Below are positions 1 through 9,420 of a stretch of DNA of 64,000 nucleotides, in pieces. Below the pieces are notes generated by a model that did not search any database, was not told the origin of the DNA, and saw nothing but the letters and a program-made list of their open reading frames with translations. The stretch covers positions 434,001 through 498,000 of the forward strand of contig NZ_LIPD01000001.1 in NCBI RefSeq assembly GCF_001905545.1, given 5' to 3'. Origin of the DNA: Streptomyces sp. CB02056 (lineage in GTDB: Bacteria > Actinomycetota > Actinomycetes > Streptomycetales > Streptomycetaceae). The translations under genes were made by a program, and so were the position numbers. Position 1 is the first letter of the stretch; every line of letters begins with the position of its first letter.

Positions 1-3000
1 AGGGCGCGGCCCGCTCCTACGTCTCGCAGGGCGGCTCGGCGCGCGGCCTCGCCGACGTCTACGCCCAGGACTACCGCTACACCAGCGCCGACACCGACGC
101 GTACGAGCTGCCCACCTTCCTCGGCAACCACGACATGGGCCGCTTCGGCTCCTTCCTGCTCGCCGACAACCCGGGCGCCGACGACGCCACCCTGCTCAGG
201 AAGGACCGGCTCGGCAACGAGCTGCAGTTCCTCACCCGCGGCCAGCCCGTCGTCTACTACGGCGACGAGCAGGGCTTCACCGGCGCGGGCGGCGACAAGG
301 ACGCCCGGCAGGACCTGTTCGCCTCGAAGACGGCCTCCTACAACGGCGACCGGGTGCTCGGCGGCCCCTCCGGCCCGGCCGACCGGTACGGGCAGGGCGG
401 CGAGCTCTACCAGGGCATCGCCGGACTGGCCAAGCTGCGCCGCGACAACCCGGCCCTGGCCGACGGCGCCCAGATCGAGCGGTACGCCGCCGACGGCGCC
501 GGCGTGTACGCCTTCTCCCGGATCGACGCCGGGCAGCAGGTCGAGTACGTGGTCGCGGTCAACAACGCCGCCGAGGCGAAGACCGTCACCCTGGACACCT
601 TCTCGGCGGGGATGGGCTTCGACCCGGTCTACCCGGCGGCGGGCGCCCGCGTCACCAGCGGCGCCGACCGCAAGGTGACGGTCACCGTGCCCGCGCTGTC
701 CTCGCTCGTCCTCAAGGCGGGCGGCCGGCTCGCGCCGGTGGCCGCCGCGCCGCAGCTCTCGGTGCAGCCGCCCGCGGACGGCTCGACCGGGCTCGTCACG
801 GTCGGCGCCACCACGGACGGCGGCTTCAACCGGGTGAGCTTCGCCGCCCAGATCGGCAACGGGCCCTGGCAGACCCTGGGCACCGCCGACAACGGCGGGT
901 ACAAGGTCACCCAGGACCTGGCCGCCGTCGCCCCCGGCACGGTGGTCCGCTACAAGGCCGTCGTCCGGGACTCCAGCGGCCACCTGCGCTCCGCCACCGC
1001 GAGCTTCACCACCGGCACCCCCGCGCCCAAGCCCGCGCCCACCGCCGGCTCCCGCCCGTACGCCGTCGTCCACTACAACCGGCCGGACGGCGACTACGAC
1101 GGCTGGAACCTCTACGCCTGGGGCGACCTCGCCGACGGCGAGGCCACCCCGTGGCCGGCCGGGCACGCCTTCACCGGGCGGGACGCCTACGGCGCCTTCG
1201 CGTACGTGAAGCTCAAGCCCGGCGCCTCGGACGTCGGCTTCATCGTGGAGAAGGACGGCGTCAAGGACGTCGACGCCGACCGGCACCTCGACGTCGGCAG
1301 CACCGGCGAGGTGTGGCTGAAGCAGGGGGACGCGACCGTCCGCACGGCGAACCCGGGACCGCCGGCTGGGTCGACCGGTCCTGGCCAGCCGGCGAACACC
1401 GCCGTCATCCACTACAACCGGGCCGACGGCGACTACGACGGCTGGGGCCTGCACGACTGGACCGGCGCCGCCACCCCGACCGACTGGGGCAAGCCGCTGA
1501 CCCCGGCCCGCCGCGACGCCTTCGGCGCCGTCTTCGAGGTGCCGCTCGCCCCCGGGGCGACCAGCCTCAGCTACATCCTGCACAAGGGCAACGACAAGGA
1601 CCTGCCCGCCGACCAGTCGCTGGACCTCGCCGTCAACGGCAAGGAGGTCTGGGTGCTCGGCGGCCGCGAGGGCTACCTGCTGCCGCAGAACCCGGCCGCC
1701 TCCTCGCAGATCGACCTCACCGGCGCCAAGGCCCAGTGGATCGACGCGAGGACCGTCGTCGTCCCGGCGAACTACGGCGCGGGCGACGACGCCCTGGCCA
1801 GCGGCACCAGCGCCCAGCTGGTCTACGACCCCGAGGGCGGCATCCGGGCCGACAAGGGCGCGCTGACCAAGCCCGGCAAGTGGCTGCGGCTCACCCCGGC
1901 CAAGGGCGGGATGACCGACGCCCAGAAGGCCGAGTACCCGCACCTGGCGGGCTACCGGGCCTTCACCGTGGACCCCCGGGACGCCGCCCGCGTCCCGGCC
2001 GCGCTCCGCGGCCAGCTGCTGTTCACCGAACACCTGCCCAGCGGCGCCGTCCTGGCCGGCACCGGGGTGCAGACCCCGGGCGTGCTGGACGACCTGTACG
2101 CCGGGCGGACCGGCAAGGTCGACTTCGGCCCGGCCTACTACAACGGCAAGGTGGCGCTGTCGCTCTGGGCGCCGACCGCGCAGGAGGTCTCCGTCCAGGT
2201 CTTCGACAGCGCCACCGGGGGCACCCCGAAGACGCTGCCGCTGAAGCTCGACGACGAGACCGGCGTCTGGGAAGTCGTCCGCGACAAGGGCGAGTTGGAC
2301 GGCAGGTACTACCTGTACCAGGTGAAGGTCTGGGCGCCGTCCACCCAGCAGCTGGTGGTCAACACCGTCACCGACCCGTACTCGGTGGCGCTGTCCACCG
2401 ACTCCCGGCGCAGCCTGGTCGCCGACCTCGACGCCAAGGCGCTCAAGCCCGCGGGCTGGGACGACCACGCTCGCCCGCAGGCCGTCCCGCCCGCCCAGCA
2501 GCAGATCCAGGAACTGCACGTCCGGGACTTCTCGGTGGAGGACCCCACCGTCCCGGCCGCCGAGCGCGGCACCTACCTGGCGTTCACCGAGTCGGACTCG
2601 GCCGGCATGCGGCACCTGCGGGACCTGGCCAAGGCCGGGGTGACCACGGTCCACCTGCTGCCGACCTTCGACATCGCCACCGTCCGGGAGAACCGGGCCG
2701 ACCAGAAGCTGCCGGCCTGCGACCTCGAGTCCCTTCCCCCGGACGGCCCGAAGCAGCAGGAGTGCGTGGCGGCCGTGGCCGCCGACGACGCGTACAACTG
2801 GGGCTACGACCCGCTGCACTACAACGTGCCGGAGGGCTCGTACGCCACCGACCCGAACGGGGTCGCCCGCACGGTGCAGTTCCGGCAGATGGTGCAGGCG
2901 ATGCACGCGGCCGGGCTGCGGGTGGTGCTCGACGTGGTCTACAACCACACCGCCGCGAGCGGCCAGGCCGAGCACTCGGTGCTGGACAAGGTGGTCCCCG

Positions 3001-4370
3001 GCTACTACCAGCGGCTGGACGCCGACGGCAAGGTGACGGCGGACAGCTGCTGCGCCGACACCGCGCCCGAGCACGCCATGATGAACCGGCTGGTGGTCGA
3101 CTCGGTGACGCTGTGGGCCCGCGAGTACAAGGTGGACGGCTTCCGCTTCGACCTGATGGGCCTGGACCCGAAGTCCACCATGCTGGACGTGCAGGCCGCG
3201 CTGCGGAAGATGACGCCGGACTCGGACGGCGTGGACGGGAAGAACGTGTTCCTCTACGGCGAGGGCTGGAACTTCGGCGCCGTCGCGAACAACGCCCGGT
3301 TCGAGCAGGCCACCCAGCAGAACATGGCCGGCACCGGCATCGCCACCTTCGACGACCGGATCCGGGACGCCGCCCGCGGCGGCAACTTCATGCTGAACTC
3401 CGCCCCGCAGCAGGGCTTCGCCTCGGGCCTGTACACCGACCCGAACGGCTCGGCCGCGAACGGCACCCCGGAGGAGCAGAAGGCCCGGCTGCTGCACCAG
3501 ATGGACCAGCTGAAGGTCGGGCTGACCGGCAACCTGGCCGGCTACTCCTTCACCGACAGCTCCGGAAAGCCCGTCACCGGCGTCCAGGTCGACTACAACG
3601 GCGCCCCGACCGGGTACGCGGCCAAGCCCGGCGAGGCGGTGGAGTACGTGGACGCCCACGACAACACCGACCTCTTCGACGCGCTCGCGTACAAGCTGCC
3701 GACCGGCACCGCGCCCGCCGACCGGGCCCGGATGCAGGCGCTCGGGCTCTCGCTGACCGCGCTCACCCAGGGCGCGGGCTTCGCCCAGGCCGGCAGCGAC
3801 CTGCTGCGCTCCAAGTCGCTCGACTCCAACTCCTACGACTCGGGGGACTGGTTCAACGCGATCCACTGGGACCCGGCCCAGGGCAACGGCTGGGGCCGCG
3901 GCCTGCCGATGGCGAAGGACAACCAGGAGCAGTGGCCGGCCGCCCGGTCCCTGCTGGCGAACCCGGAGCTGACCGTCGGCGCGGCCGACATCCGGTCGGC
4001 CTCGGCGCAGTACCAGGAGTTCCTGCGGATCAAGCAGTCCTCGCCGCTGTTCTCGCTGCCGAGCCTGGCCGCCGTCCAGCAGCGGCTCTCCTACCCGCTC
4101 TCCGGCACCGCCGGCGAGACGCCCGGGGTGATCACCCTGCACCTGGACGGCACCGGGCTGCCGGGGGCGGAGAAGGGCGTCACGGTGGTCTTCAACGCCA
4201 CGCCCACGGCGCAGGCGCAGACCGTGCCGGCGCTGAAGGGCACCGGCCAGGCGCTGCACCCCGTCCAGGCGGGCGGGGCGGACCGGGTGGTTCAGCGGTC
4301 CGGCTTCGACGCCGCGACCGGCACCTTCACCGTGCCGGGCCGCACCGTGGCGGTGTTCGTCCAGCGCTGA
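1..4370 (+). CDS. pulA: Amylase-pullulanase fusion, pullulanase-type alpha-1,6-glucosidase (5' truncated)
   Basis: The reading frame is open from the window edge, so the N-terminus is missing. The product is a secreted starch debrancher cutting alpha-1,6 bonds of pullulan and glycogen. What remains begins inside an alpha-amylase (GH13) module, shown by FLGNHD near 116-133. It continues with an Ig/Fn3-like segment (about 730-1015) and two CBM41-type starch-binding modules, each opening with HYNRxDGDYDGW (about 1070 and 1410). A pullulanase N-terminal/CBM48 region follows (about 1700-2450). The GH13 type I pullulanase barrel shows YNWGYDP (2792), DVVYNHT (2931), GFRFDLMG with the nucleophile Asp (3138), YGEGWNFG with the acid Glu (3254) and YVDAHDN (3645). 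The C-terminal domain ends at 4367. Two GH13 modules in one chain is the layout of large actinobacterial pullulanases. Two hairpins follow the stop. Confidence 0.95.
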   Translation, partial: GAARSYVSQGGSARGLADVYAQDYRYTSADTDAYELPTFLGNHDMGRFGSFLLADNPGADDATLLRKDRLGNELQFLTRGQPVVYYGDEQGFTGAGGDKDARQDLFASKTASYNGDRVLGGPSGPADRYGQGGELYQGIAGLAKLRRDNPALADGAQIERYAADGAGVYAFSRIDAGQQVEYVVAVNNAAEAKTVTLDTFSAGMGFDPVYPAAGARVTSGADRKVTVTVPALSSLVLKAGGRLAPVAAAPQLSVQPPADGSTGLVTVGATTDGGFNRVSFAAQIGNGPWQTLGTADNGGYKVTQDLAAVAPGTVVRYKAVVRDSSGHLRSATASFTTGTPAPKPAPTAGSRPYAVVHYNRPDGDYDGWNLYAWGDLADGEATPWPAGHAFTGRDAYGAFAYVKLKPGASDVGFIVEKDGVKDVDADRHLDVGSTGEVWLKQGDATVRTANPGPPAGSTGPGQPANTAVIHYNRADGDYDGWGLHDWTGAATPTDWGKPLTPARRDAFGAVFEVPLAPGATSLSYILHKGNDKDLPADQSLDLAVNGKEVWVLGGREGYLLPQNPAASSQIDLTGAKAQWIDARTVVVPANYGAGDDALASGTSAQLVYDPEGGIRADKGALTKPGKWLRLTPAKGGMTDAQKAEYPHLAGYRAFTVDPRDAARVPAALRGQLLFTEHLPSGAVLAGTGVQTPGVLDDLYAGRTGKVDFGPAYYNGKVALSLWAPTAQEVSVQVFDSATGGTPKTLPLKLDDETGVWEVVRDKGELDGRYYLYQVKVWAPSTQQLVVNTVTDPYSVALSTDSRRSLVADLDAKALKPAGWDDHARPQAVPPAQQQIQELHVRDFSVEDPTVPAAERGTYLAFTESDSAGMRHLRDLAKAGVTTVHLLPTFDIATVRENRADQKLPACDLESLPPDGPKQQECVAAVAADDAYNWGYDPLHYNVPEGSYATDPNGVARTVQFRQMVQAMHAAGLRVVLDVVYNHTAASGQAEHSVLDKVVPGYYQRLDADGKVTADSCCADTAPEHAMMNRLVVDSVTLWAREYKVDGFRFDLMGLDPKSTMLDVQAALRKMTPDSDGVDGKNVFLYGEGWNFGAVANNARFEQATQQNMAGTGIATFDDRIRDAARGGNFMLNSAPQQGFASGLYTDPNGSAANGTPEEQKARLLHQMDQLKVGLTGNLAGYSFTDSSGKPVTGVQVDYNGAPTGYAAKPGEAVEYVDAHDNTDLFDALAYKLPTGTAPADRARMQALGLSLTALTQGAGFAQAGSDLLRSKSLDSNSYDSGDWFNAIHWDPAQGNGWGRGLPMAKDNQEQWPAARSLLANPELTVGAADIRSASAQYQEFLRIKQSSPLFSLPSLAAVQQRLSYPLSGTAGETPGVITLHLDGTGLPGAEKGVTVVFNATPTAQAQTVPALKGTGQALHPVQAGGADRVVQRSGFDAATGTFTVPGRTVAVFVQR

Positions 4371-4386
4371 CCCGCCGTCGCCGACC

Positions 4387-4416
4387 GGTCGGCACCGGTT
4401 CGTTCCGGTGCCGACC
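4387..4416. terminator. Hairpin after the pullulanase gene
   Basis: A perfect 12-bp inverted repeat (4387-4398 and 4405-4416) with the loop TTCGTT lies 17 bp after the stop codon. No T-tract follows, which is usual in high-GC actinobacteria. Confidence 0.7.
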
Positions 4417-4449
4417 CGTCCGACACTGATTCGTACACCCCGACAACTC

Positions 4450-4488
4450 CCGGGCCCCGTACCACTGTTCAGGTGGTGCGGGGCCCGG
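4450..4488. terminator. Second hairpin after the pullulanase gene
   Basis: A 16-bp inverted repeat (4450-4465 and 4473-4488) with one G-T pair and a 7-nt loop. Together with the hairpin at 4387-4416 it forms a tandem terminator region. Confidence 0.65.
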
Positions 4489-4999
4489 TCGCGGTCGGCG
4501 GGGGCACGGTTGCGTTCCGGACGCGCGATGGCCGGAAACCGTTGATGGCACGGCCGGAACTGTGACGTGCCGGGTCTGCCGGGCGCTGTCGGCCACCCGC
4601 CGGGGCCGGAACCGGCCCTGAGTGCTGGTCACCGACTGCCGGTGGTGATCGAACTTTGTCCGGGGCCATGAAAACCGTGTTCACGAGTTCGTCGTGGGGT
4701 AACACAACTGACGGAGCGCCCTCCATACGGTTTCGGTAATGAATCGGCCAATCCGTGGCATGCATCTGTCATTAACGGCTCGTTTGCTGCCACGATTCCC
4801 CCGGCTGTAGACGAGGGGACCCCACCCCCCGGTGCAGCTGTTCCAGTTCAGGTGCAGCGCGTCCGACCCTGCAACGAGTTGTGAGCACCGCATCCGCACT
4901 CCCGTCGCACCCGGCGGGGGCCCCCACTGCGCCGCGACCCCGCGGCCCAGGTTTCTCTCCACCGTGCGCGACCCAGCGCCGGTCGGAAAAGGAGTCCGC
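4489..4999. other. Intergenic leader region of the M4 protease gene
   Basis: About 510 bp without a convincing gene. The part from about 4650 to 4800 is clearly richer in A and T than its surroundings, which fits a promoter region for the protease gene, but I could not assign -35 and -10 boxes with confidence. Short open frames on both strands here lack family-like sequence. Confidence 0.4.
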
Positions 5000-7333
5000 A
5001 TGTCCCGTTACGCTCACGCACGGAAGGCGGCGGTTGTCATGGCCGCCTCCACCGCGCTGCTGGTCACCGGCATACCGGTGATCGCCCAGGCGGCCACGCC
5101 GGACGCGCCGGCCGCCGTCGCGGCCCAGCAGGCGAACCGCGCCCAGCTGATCTCTGCCGCGAACCAGCAGACCACCAGCCTCGCCCAGAGCCTCGGGCTG
5201 AGCGGTGAGGAGAAGCTGGTCACCAAGGACGTCTTCCAGGACGCGGACGGCACCCGCCACCTGCGGTACGAGCGCACCCTCAACGGACTGCCCGTCCTGG
5301 GTGGGGACCTGGTGGTGCACCAGGCGCCCACCGGTGCGACCAAGAGCGTTGACCGGGCCAGCACCGCCCCGCTGAGCGGTGTCAGCACCACGCCGAAGCT
5401 GGCCGCCCCGGCCGCGCAGACCGCCGCGCTCGCCGCCGAGCAGGGCACCGCGGTCGACACCGCGCCGCGCCTGGTGGTCTGGGCCGCGGACAACAGCCCC
5501 CGGCTGGCCTGGGAGACCGTCGTCTCCTCGACCAAGTCCGACGGCACCCCGAGCAAGATGCACGTCGTCACCGACGCCACCAGCGGCCAGGTCATCCAGC
5601 AGTGGGACGGCATCGAGACCGGCTCCGGCAAGGGCGTCTTCGTCGGCAACGTCACCATCGGCACCACCCAGTCGGGTTCGTCGTACCAGCTGAAGGACGG
5701 CACCCGCGGTGGGATGTACACCACCAACCTGAACCACGGGACCTCGGGCACCGGCACGCTGTACAGCAAGTCCACCGACACCTGGGGCGACGGCACCGTC
5801 AACAACGGCGAGTCCGCCGCGGTCGACGCCCACTACGGCGTCGCGGCCACCTGGGACTACTACAAGAACACCTTCGGCCGCAACGGCATCCGCAACGACG
5901 GTGTCGGCGCCTACAGCCGCGTCCACTACGGCAACAACTACGTGAACGCGTTCTGGGACGACTCCTGCTTCTGCATGACGTACGGCGACGGCAGCAACAA
6001 CACCGCGCCGCTGACCGAGCTGGACGTCGCGGGCCACGAGATGAGCCACGGCGTCACCGCGGCCACCGCCAACCTGACCTACTCCGGCGAGTCCGGCGGC
6101 CTCAACGAGGCCACCTCGGACATCTTCGGCACGATGGTCGAGTTCTACGCCAACATCCCGACCGACAACCCCGACTACCTGATCGGTGAGTTGATCAACA
6201 TCAACGGGGACGGCACCCCGCTGCGCTACATGGACAAGCCGTCCAAGGACGGTGCCTCGGCCGACTACTGGTCCTCCACCGTCGGCAACAAGGACGTCCA
6301 CTACTCGTCCGGTGTCGCCAACCACTTCTTCTACCTGCTGTCCGAGGGCAGCGGCGCGAAGACCGTCAACGGCGTCAACTACGACTCGCCGACCCAGGGC
6401 AACATCGCGGTCACCGGCATCGGCCGGGACAAGGCGGCGGCCGTCTGGTACCGCGCGCTGACCACCTACATGACCTCCAGCACCAACTACGCCGCGGCGC
6501 GCACCGCGACGGAGAAGGCGGCCACCGACCTGTACGGGGCCGGCAGCGCCGAGCTGGCCGCGGTCGGCACCGCCTGGGCGGGCGTCAACGTCGGCACGGC
6601 GCCCAACCCGGGCGGCGTCACCGTCACCAACCCGGGCAACCAGTCCACCGCCGTCGGCGGCGCGGTCAACCTGGCGATCAAGGCCACCGGTGGCACCGCC
6701 CCGCTGACCTACTCGGCCACCGGCCTGCCCACCGGCCTGTCGATCAACGCCTCCACCGGCGCGATCACCGGCACCGCCTCCACTGCGGGCACCTACAACG
6801 TGACCGTCACGGCGAAGGACTCGGCCGGCAAGACCGGTACGACCAGCTTCACCTGGACCGTCTCCACCGGTGGCGGCGGCTGCACCCCGGCCCAGCTGCT
6901 GGGCAACGAGGGCTTCGAGTCGGGCACGGCCACGCCGTGGACCGCGTCGAGCGGCGTGGTGGACAGCAGCGCCTCGCAGGCGGCCCACAGCGGCTCCTGG
7001 AAGGCGTGGCTGAACGGCTACGGCTCCACCCACTCGGACTCGCTGTCGCAGACGGTGAGCATCCCGGCCGGCTGCAAGGCGACGCTGAGCTTCTGGCTGC
7101 ACATCGACACCGCCGAGTCGGGCACCACCGCGTACGACAAGCTGACCGTCTCGGTGAACGGCACCGCGCTGAAGACCTACTCCAACGTGGACGCCGCGGC
7201 CGGCTACCAGCAGCGCACCTTCGACCTGTCGGCCTACGCGGGCCAGACGGTCACCGTGAAGTTCGCCGGGACCGAGGACGCCTCGCTCCAGACCAGCTTC
7301 GTGATCGACGACACCTCCGTCCAGACCGGCTGA
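5000..7333 (+). CDS. Secreted thermolysin-like M4 metalloprotease
   Basis: A 777-aa extracellular zinc endopeptidase. The ATG at 5000 is preceded by AAAAGGAG and gives a good signal peptide (basic start, hydrophobic stretch, AQA cleavage near residue 30), so I prefer it to upstream in-frame starts. A propeptide (FTP/PepSY type) covers about residues 40-220. The catalytic domain has HEMSH at residues 346-350 and the third zinc ligand in GGLNEATSD (Glu370), with the usual 20-residue spacing. The sequence GVANHFFYLL matches the C-terminal active-site His region. After the catalytic domain come an Ig-like putative He_PIG domain (about residues 535-625) and a C-terminal jelly-roll-like domain (about 635-777), a layout common in Streptomyces proteases. 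It is monocistronic and ends in a hairpin. Confidence 0.95.
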   Translation: MSRYAHARKAAVVMAASTALLVTGIPVIAQAATPDAPAAVAAQQANRAQLISAANQQTTSLAQSLGLSGEEKLVTKDVFQDADGTRHLRYERTLNGLPVLGGDLVVHQAPTGATKSVDRASTAPLSGVSTTPKLAAPAAQTAALAAEQGTAVDTAPRLVVWAADNSPRLAWETVVSSTKSDGTPSKMHVVTDATSGQVIQQWDGIETGSGKGVFVGNVTIGTTQSGSSYQLKDGTRGGMYTTNLNHGTSGTGTLYSKSTDTWGDGTVNNGESAAVDAHYGVAATWDYYKNTFGRNGIRNDGVGAYSRVHYGNNYVNAFWDDSCFCMTYGDGSNNTAPLTELDVAGHEMSHGVTAATANLTYSGESGGLNEATSDIFGTMVEFYANIPTDNPDYLIGELININGDGTPLRYMDKPSKDGASADYWSSTVGNKDVHYSSGVANHFFYLLSEGSGAKTVNGVNYDSPTQGNIAVTGIGRDKAAAVWYRALTTYMTSSTNYAAARTATEKAATDLYGAGSAELAAVGTAWAGVNVGTAPNPGGVTVTNPGNQSTAVGGAVNLAIKATGGTAPLTYSATGLPTGLSINASTGAITGTASTAGTYNVTVTAKDSAGKTGTTSFTWTVSTGGGGCTPAQLLGNEGFESGTATPWTASSGVVDSSASQAAHSGSWKAWLNGYGSTHSDSLSQTVSIPAGCKATLSFWLHIDTAESGTTAYDKLTVSVNGTALKTYSNVDAAAGYQQRTFDLSAYAGQTVTVKFAGTEDASLQTSFVIDDTSVQTG

Positions 7334-7377
7334 GCCCGGGCCGGCTCCTGACGGGCCGGTGAACCAGGACAGGTGAG

Positions 7378-7405
7378 GGGCCCGGCGGCTACGGCTGCCG
7401 GGCCC
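7378..7405. terminator. Terminator hairpin of the M4 protease gene
   Basis: A 12-bp stem (7378-7389 and 7394-7405, one G-T pair) with a TACG loop, followed by TTGT, 45 bp after the protease stop codon. Confidence 0.8.
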
Positions 7406-7475
7406 TTGTCGTGCCCGCTCCCCCTGGCCCGGCCCCGGCTCCTCCTCGGCTTCTCCCGGGCTTTCGACCAAGGTC

Positions 7476-7504
7476 TTGACGGCCCCCGCGGGTGCCTCTA
7501 GGTT
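7476..7504 (+). promoter_or_regulatory. Promoter of the alpha-amylase gene
   Basis: TTGACG at 7476-7481 and TAGGTT at 7499-7504 with a 17-bp spacer, a close match to the vegetative (HrdB-type) promoter of Streptomyces. Transcription would start near 7511, giving a leader of about 100 nt. Confidence 0.75.
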
Positions 7505-7509
7505 CGGCG

Positions 7510-7546
7510 CTGCAAGTTTCCGGCAAGTTGCAGAAACTTCCTGCAG
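7510..7546 (+). promoter_or_regulatory. Operator-like TGCA(A/G) repeats at the amylase start of transcription
   Basis: Three TGCA(A/G) half-sites (TGCAAG at 7511, TTGCAG at 7528, CTGCAG at 7541) lie just downstream of the -10 box. They include the block TTGCAGAAACTTCCTGCAG. Repeated TTGCAG/CTGCAA-type sites in Streptomyces amylase promoters are known targets of the maltose-responsive LacI-type repressor (MalR/Reg1). The position over the transcription start fits repression. Assignment to that repressor is inference. Confidence 0.6.
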
Positions 7547-7613
7547 TTCCCCTGCGGCCCTTCCGCAGGCTCCCCCTCCGGCTGCCCCACCCCAGCCACC
7601 CCCAGGAGACGAC

Positions 7614-9350
7614 GTGGTCACCACCGCCCCCGCCCGCCGGCCCGCCCGCGCGGCCGGTGCGCTCGCCGCCTCGGCGGCGCTCGCCCTCTCGCTCGGCACC
7701 TCCCTCGGTGCCCCCGCCGCCCAGGCCGCCCCGCCCGCCAACAACGGCAAGGACGTCACCGCCACCCTCTTCGAGTGGCGCTTCGACTCCGTCGCCCAGG
7801 CCTGCACCTCCACCCTCGGGCCCAAGGGCTACGGCTTCGTCGAGGTCTCCCCGCCGCAGGAGCACATCCAGGGCGCGCAGTGGTGGACCTCCTACCAGCC
7901 GGTCAGCTACAGGATCGCCGGACGGCTCGGCGACCGCACGTCCTTCAAGAACATGGTCGCCACCTGCCACGCGGCCGGGGTCAAGGTGATAGCCGACGCG
8001 GTGGTCAACCACATGTCGGCGGGCTCCGGCACCGGCACCGGCGGCACCGCGTACACCAAGTACAACTACCCCGGCACGTACCAGGACCAGGACTTCCACG
8101 GCTGCCGCCAGCCGATCACCAACTACCAGGACCGCGGCAACGTCCAGAACTGCGAACTGGAGAACCTCTCCGACCTGGACACCGGCAGCGCGTACGTCCA
8201 GACCACCATCGCGCACTACCTGGACGACCTGGCCTCGCTCGGCGTCGACGGCTACCGGATCGACGCCGCCAAGCACATCGCCGCCGCCGACCTCGCCGCG
8301 ATCAAGGCCAGGATGGCCAACCCCAAGGCGTACTGGGTCCAGGAGGTCATCTACGGCGCCGGCGAGCCGGTCCAGCCCACCGAGTACACCGGCACCGGCG
8401 ACCTGGACGAGTTCCGGGCCGGCACCGACCTCAAGCGGATGTTCACCACCGACAAGCTCGCCAACCTCAGCGGCTGGGGCGCCTCCTGGGGCTACCTGCC
8501 GAGCGGCCAGGCGCGCACCTTCGTCGACAACTGGGACACCGAGCGCAACGGCTCCACCCTCAACTCCACCTACGGCAACACCTACACGCTCGCCAACGTC
8601 TTCCTGCTGGCCTCGCCGTACGGCGCCCCCAACGTCTACTCCGGCTACTCCTTCACCAACAAGGACGACGGCCCGCCGAACGGCGGCACCGTCAACGCCT
8701 GCTACCAGGACGGCTGGAACTGCACCCACGCCTGGCGGCAGATCGCCAACATGGTCGGCTTCCGCAACGCGGTGGCGGGCACCGGGGTGAGCAACTGGTG
8801 GTCCAACGGCGGCAACGCGATCGCCTTCGGCCGCGGCGGCAAGGGCTACGTCGCGATCAACCACGAGGGCGCCGCGATCACCCGGACTTTCCAGACCGGG
8901 CTGCCGGCCGGCACCTACTGCGACGTCCAGCACGGCGACCCGCAGGCCGGCGGCGGCTGCACCGGCCCGACCTACCAGGTGGGCGCCGACGGGCAGTTCA
9001 CCGCCACGGTCGGCGCGGGCGACGCCGTCGCGCTGTACGTCCAGCCCGGCGCGAGCGTCTCCGGCGCCTCGTTCAACGTCAACGCGACCACCACGCCCGG
9101 GCAGAACATCTACCTGGTCGGCGACGCCGCGGCGCTCGGCGGCTGGGACCCGGCGAAGGCGCTGCCGCTCTCCTCGGCGGGCTACCCGGTCTGGTCGCTT
9201 GCGCTGTCGCTGCCGGCCGGCACGTCCTTCCAGTACAAGTACGTCCGCAAGGACGCGAGCGGCGCGGTGACCTGGGAGTCCGGCGCCAACCGGACGGCGA
9301 CGGTGCCCTCGGGCGGGACGGTCACGCTGAACGACACCTGGCGGCCGTGA
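7614..9350 (+). CDS. Secreted alpha-amylase (GH13) with C-terminal CBM20
   Basis: A 578-aa extracellular enzyme hydrolysing internal alpha-1,4 bonds of starch. The GTG at 7614 follows CCAGGAG by 5 nt and starts a signal peptide ending near APAAQA (residues 35-38). The barrel shows DAVVNHM (region I), GYRIDAAKH with nucleophile Asp217, QEVIYG with acid Glu244, and FVDNWDTER with Asp308. The usual His of region IV is Trp307 here, which I recall as normal for Streptomyces amylases. Residues about 480-578 form a CBM20 starch-binding domain ([19 protein letters not shown]). It has its own promoter, operator-like repeats and terminator. It complements the pullulanase upstream: one enzyme debranches, the other cuts the chains. 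Confidence 0.96.
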   Translation: MVTTAPARRPARAAGALAASAALALSLGTSLGAPAAQAAPPANNGKDVTATLFEWRFDSVAQACTSTLGPKGYGFVEVSPPQEHIQGAQWWTSYQPVSYRIAGRLGDRTSFKNMVATCHAAGVKVIADAVVNHMSAGSGTGTGGTAYTKYNYPGTYQDQDFHGCRQPITNYQDRGNVQNCELENLSDLDTGSAYVQTTIAHYLDDLASLGVDGYRIDAAKHIAAADLAAIKARMANPKAYWVQEVIYGAGEPVQPTEYTGTGDLDEFRAGTDLKRMFTTDKLANLSGWGASWGYLPSGQARTFVDNWDTERNGSTLNSTYGNTYTLANVFLLASPYGAPNVYSGYSFTNKDDGPPNGGTVNACYQDGWNCTHAWRQIANMVGFRNAVAGTGVSNWWSNGGNAIAFGRGGKGYVAINHEGAAITRTFQTGLPAGTYCDVQHGDPQAGGGCTGPTYQVGADGQFTATVGAGDAVALYVQPGASVSGASFNVNATTTPGQNIYLVGDAAALGGWDPAKALPLSSAGYPVWSLALSLPAGTSFQYKYVRKDASGAVTWESGANRTATVPSGGTVTLNDTWRP

Positions 9351-9364
9351 GGCCGGAGCGGACC

Positions 9365-9396
9365 GGGGCCCCGTCGGCATCGACCGACGGGGCCCC
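9365..9396. terminator. Bidirectional terminator between amylase and SDR genes
   Basis: A perfect 13-bp stem (9365-9377 and 9384-9396) with a 6-nt loop, between the convergent amylase and SDR genes. Confidence 0.85.
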
Positions 9397-9420
9397 TCCC
9401 GCGGCCCTCCGGGCCGGGGT

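Noticed and set aside
1151-4429. Long open frame overlapping the pullulanase gene on the same strand
   Set aside because: Arg/Gly/Pro-rich translation with no family resemblance; it is an out-of-frame shadow of the pullulanase gene in high-GC DNA.
4469-4765. 98-codon frame on the minus strand in the pullulanase-protease gap
   Set aside because: No ribosome binding site, no recognisable sequence, overlaps the second terminator hairpin.
4772-7825. 1017-codon open frame opposite the M4 protease
   Set aside because: Low-complexity Gly/Ala/Arg/Val translation, no start site signals; the protease on the other strand has signal peptide, HEMSH and a ribosome binding site.
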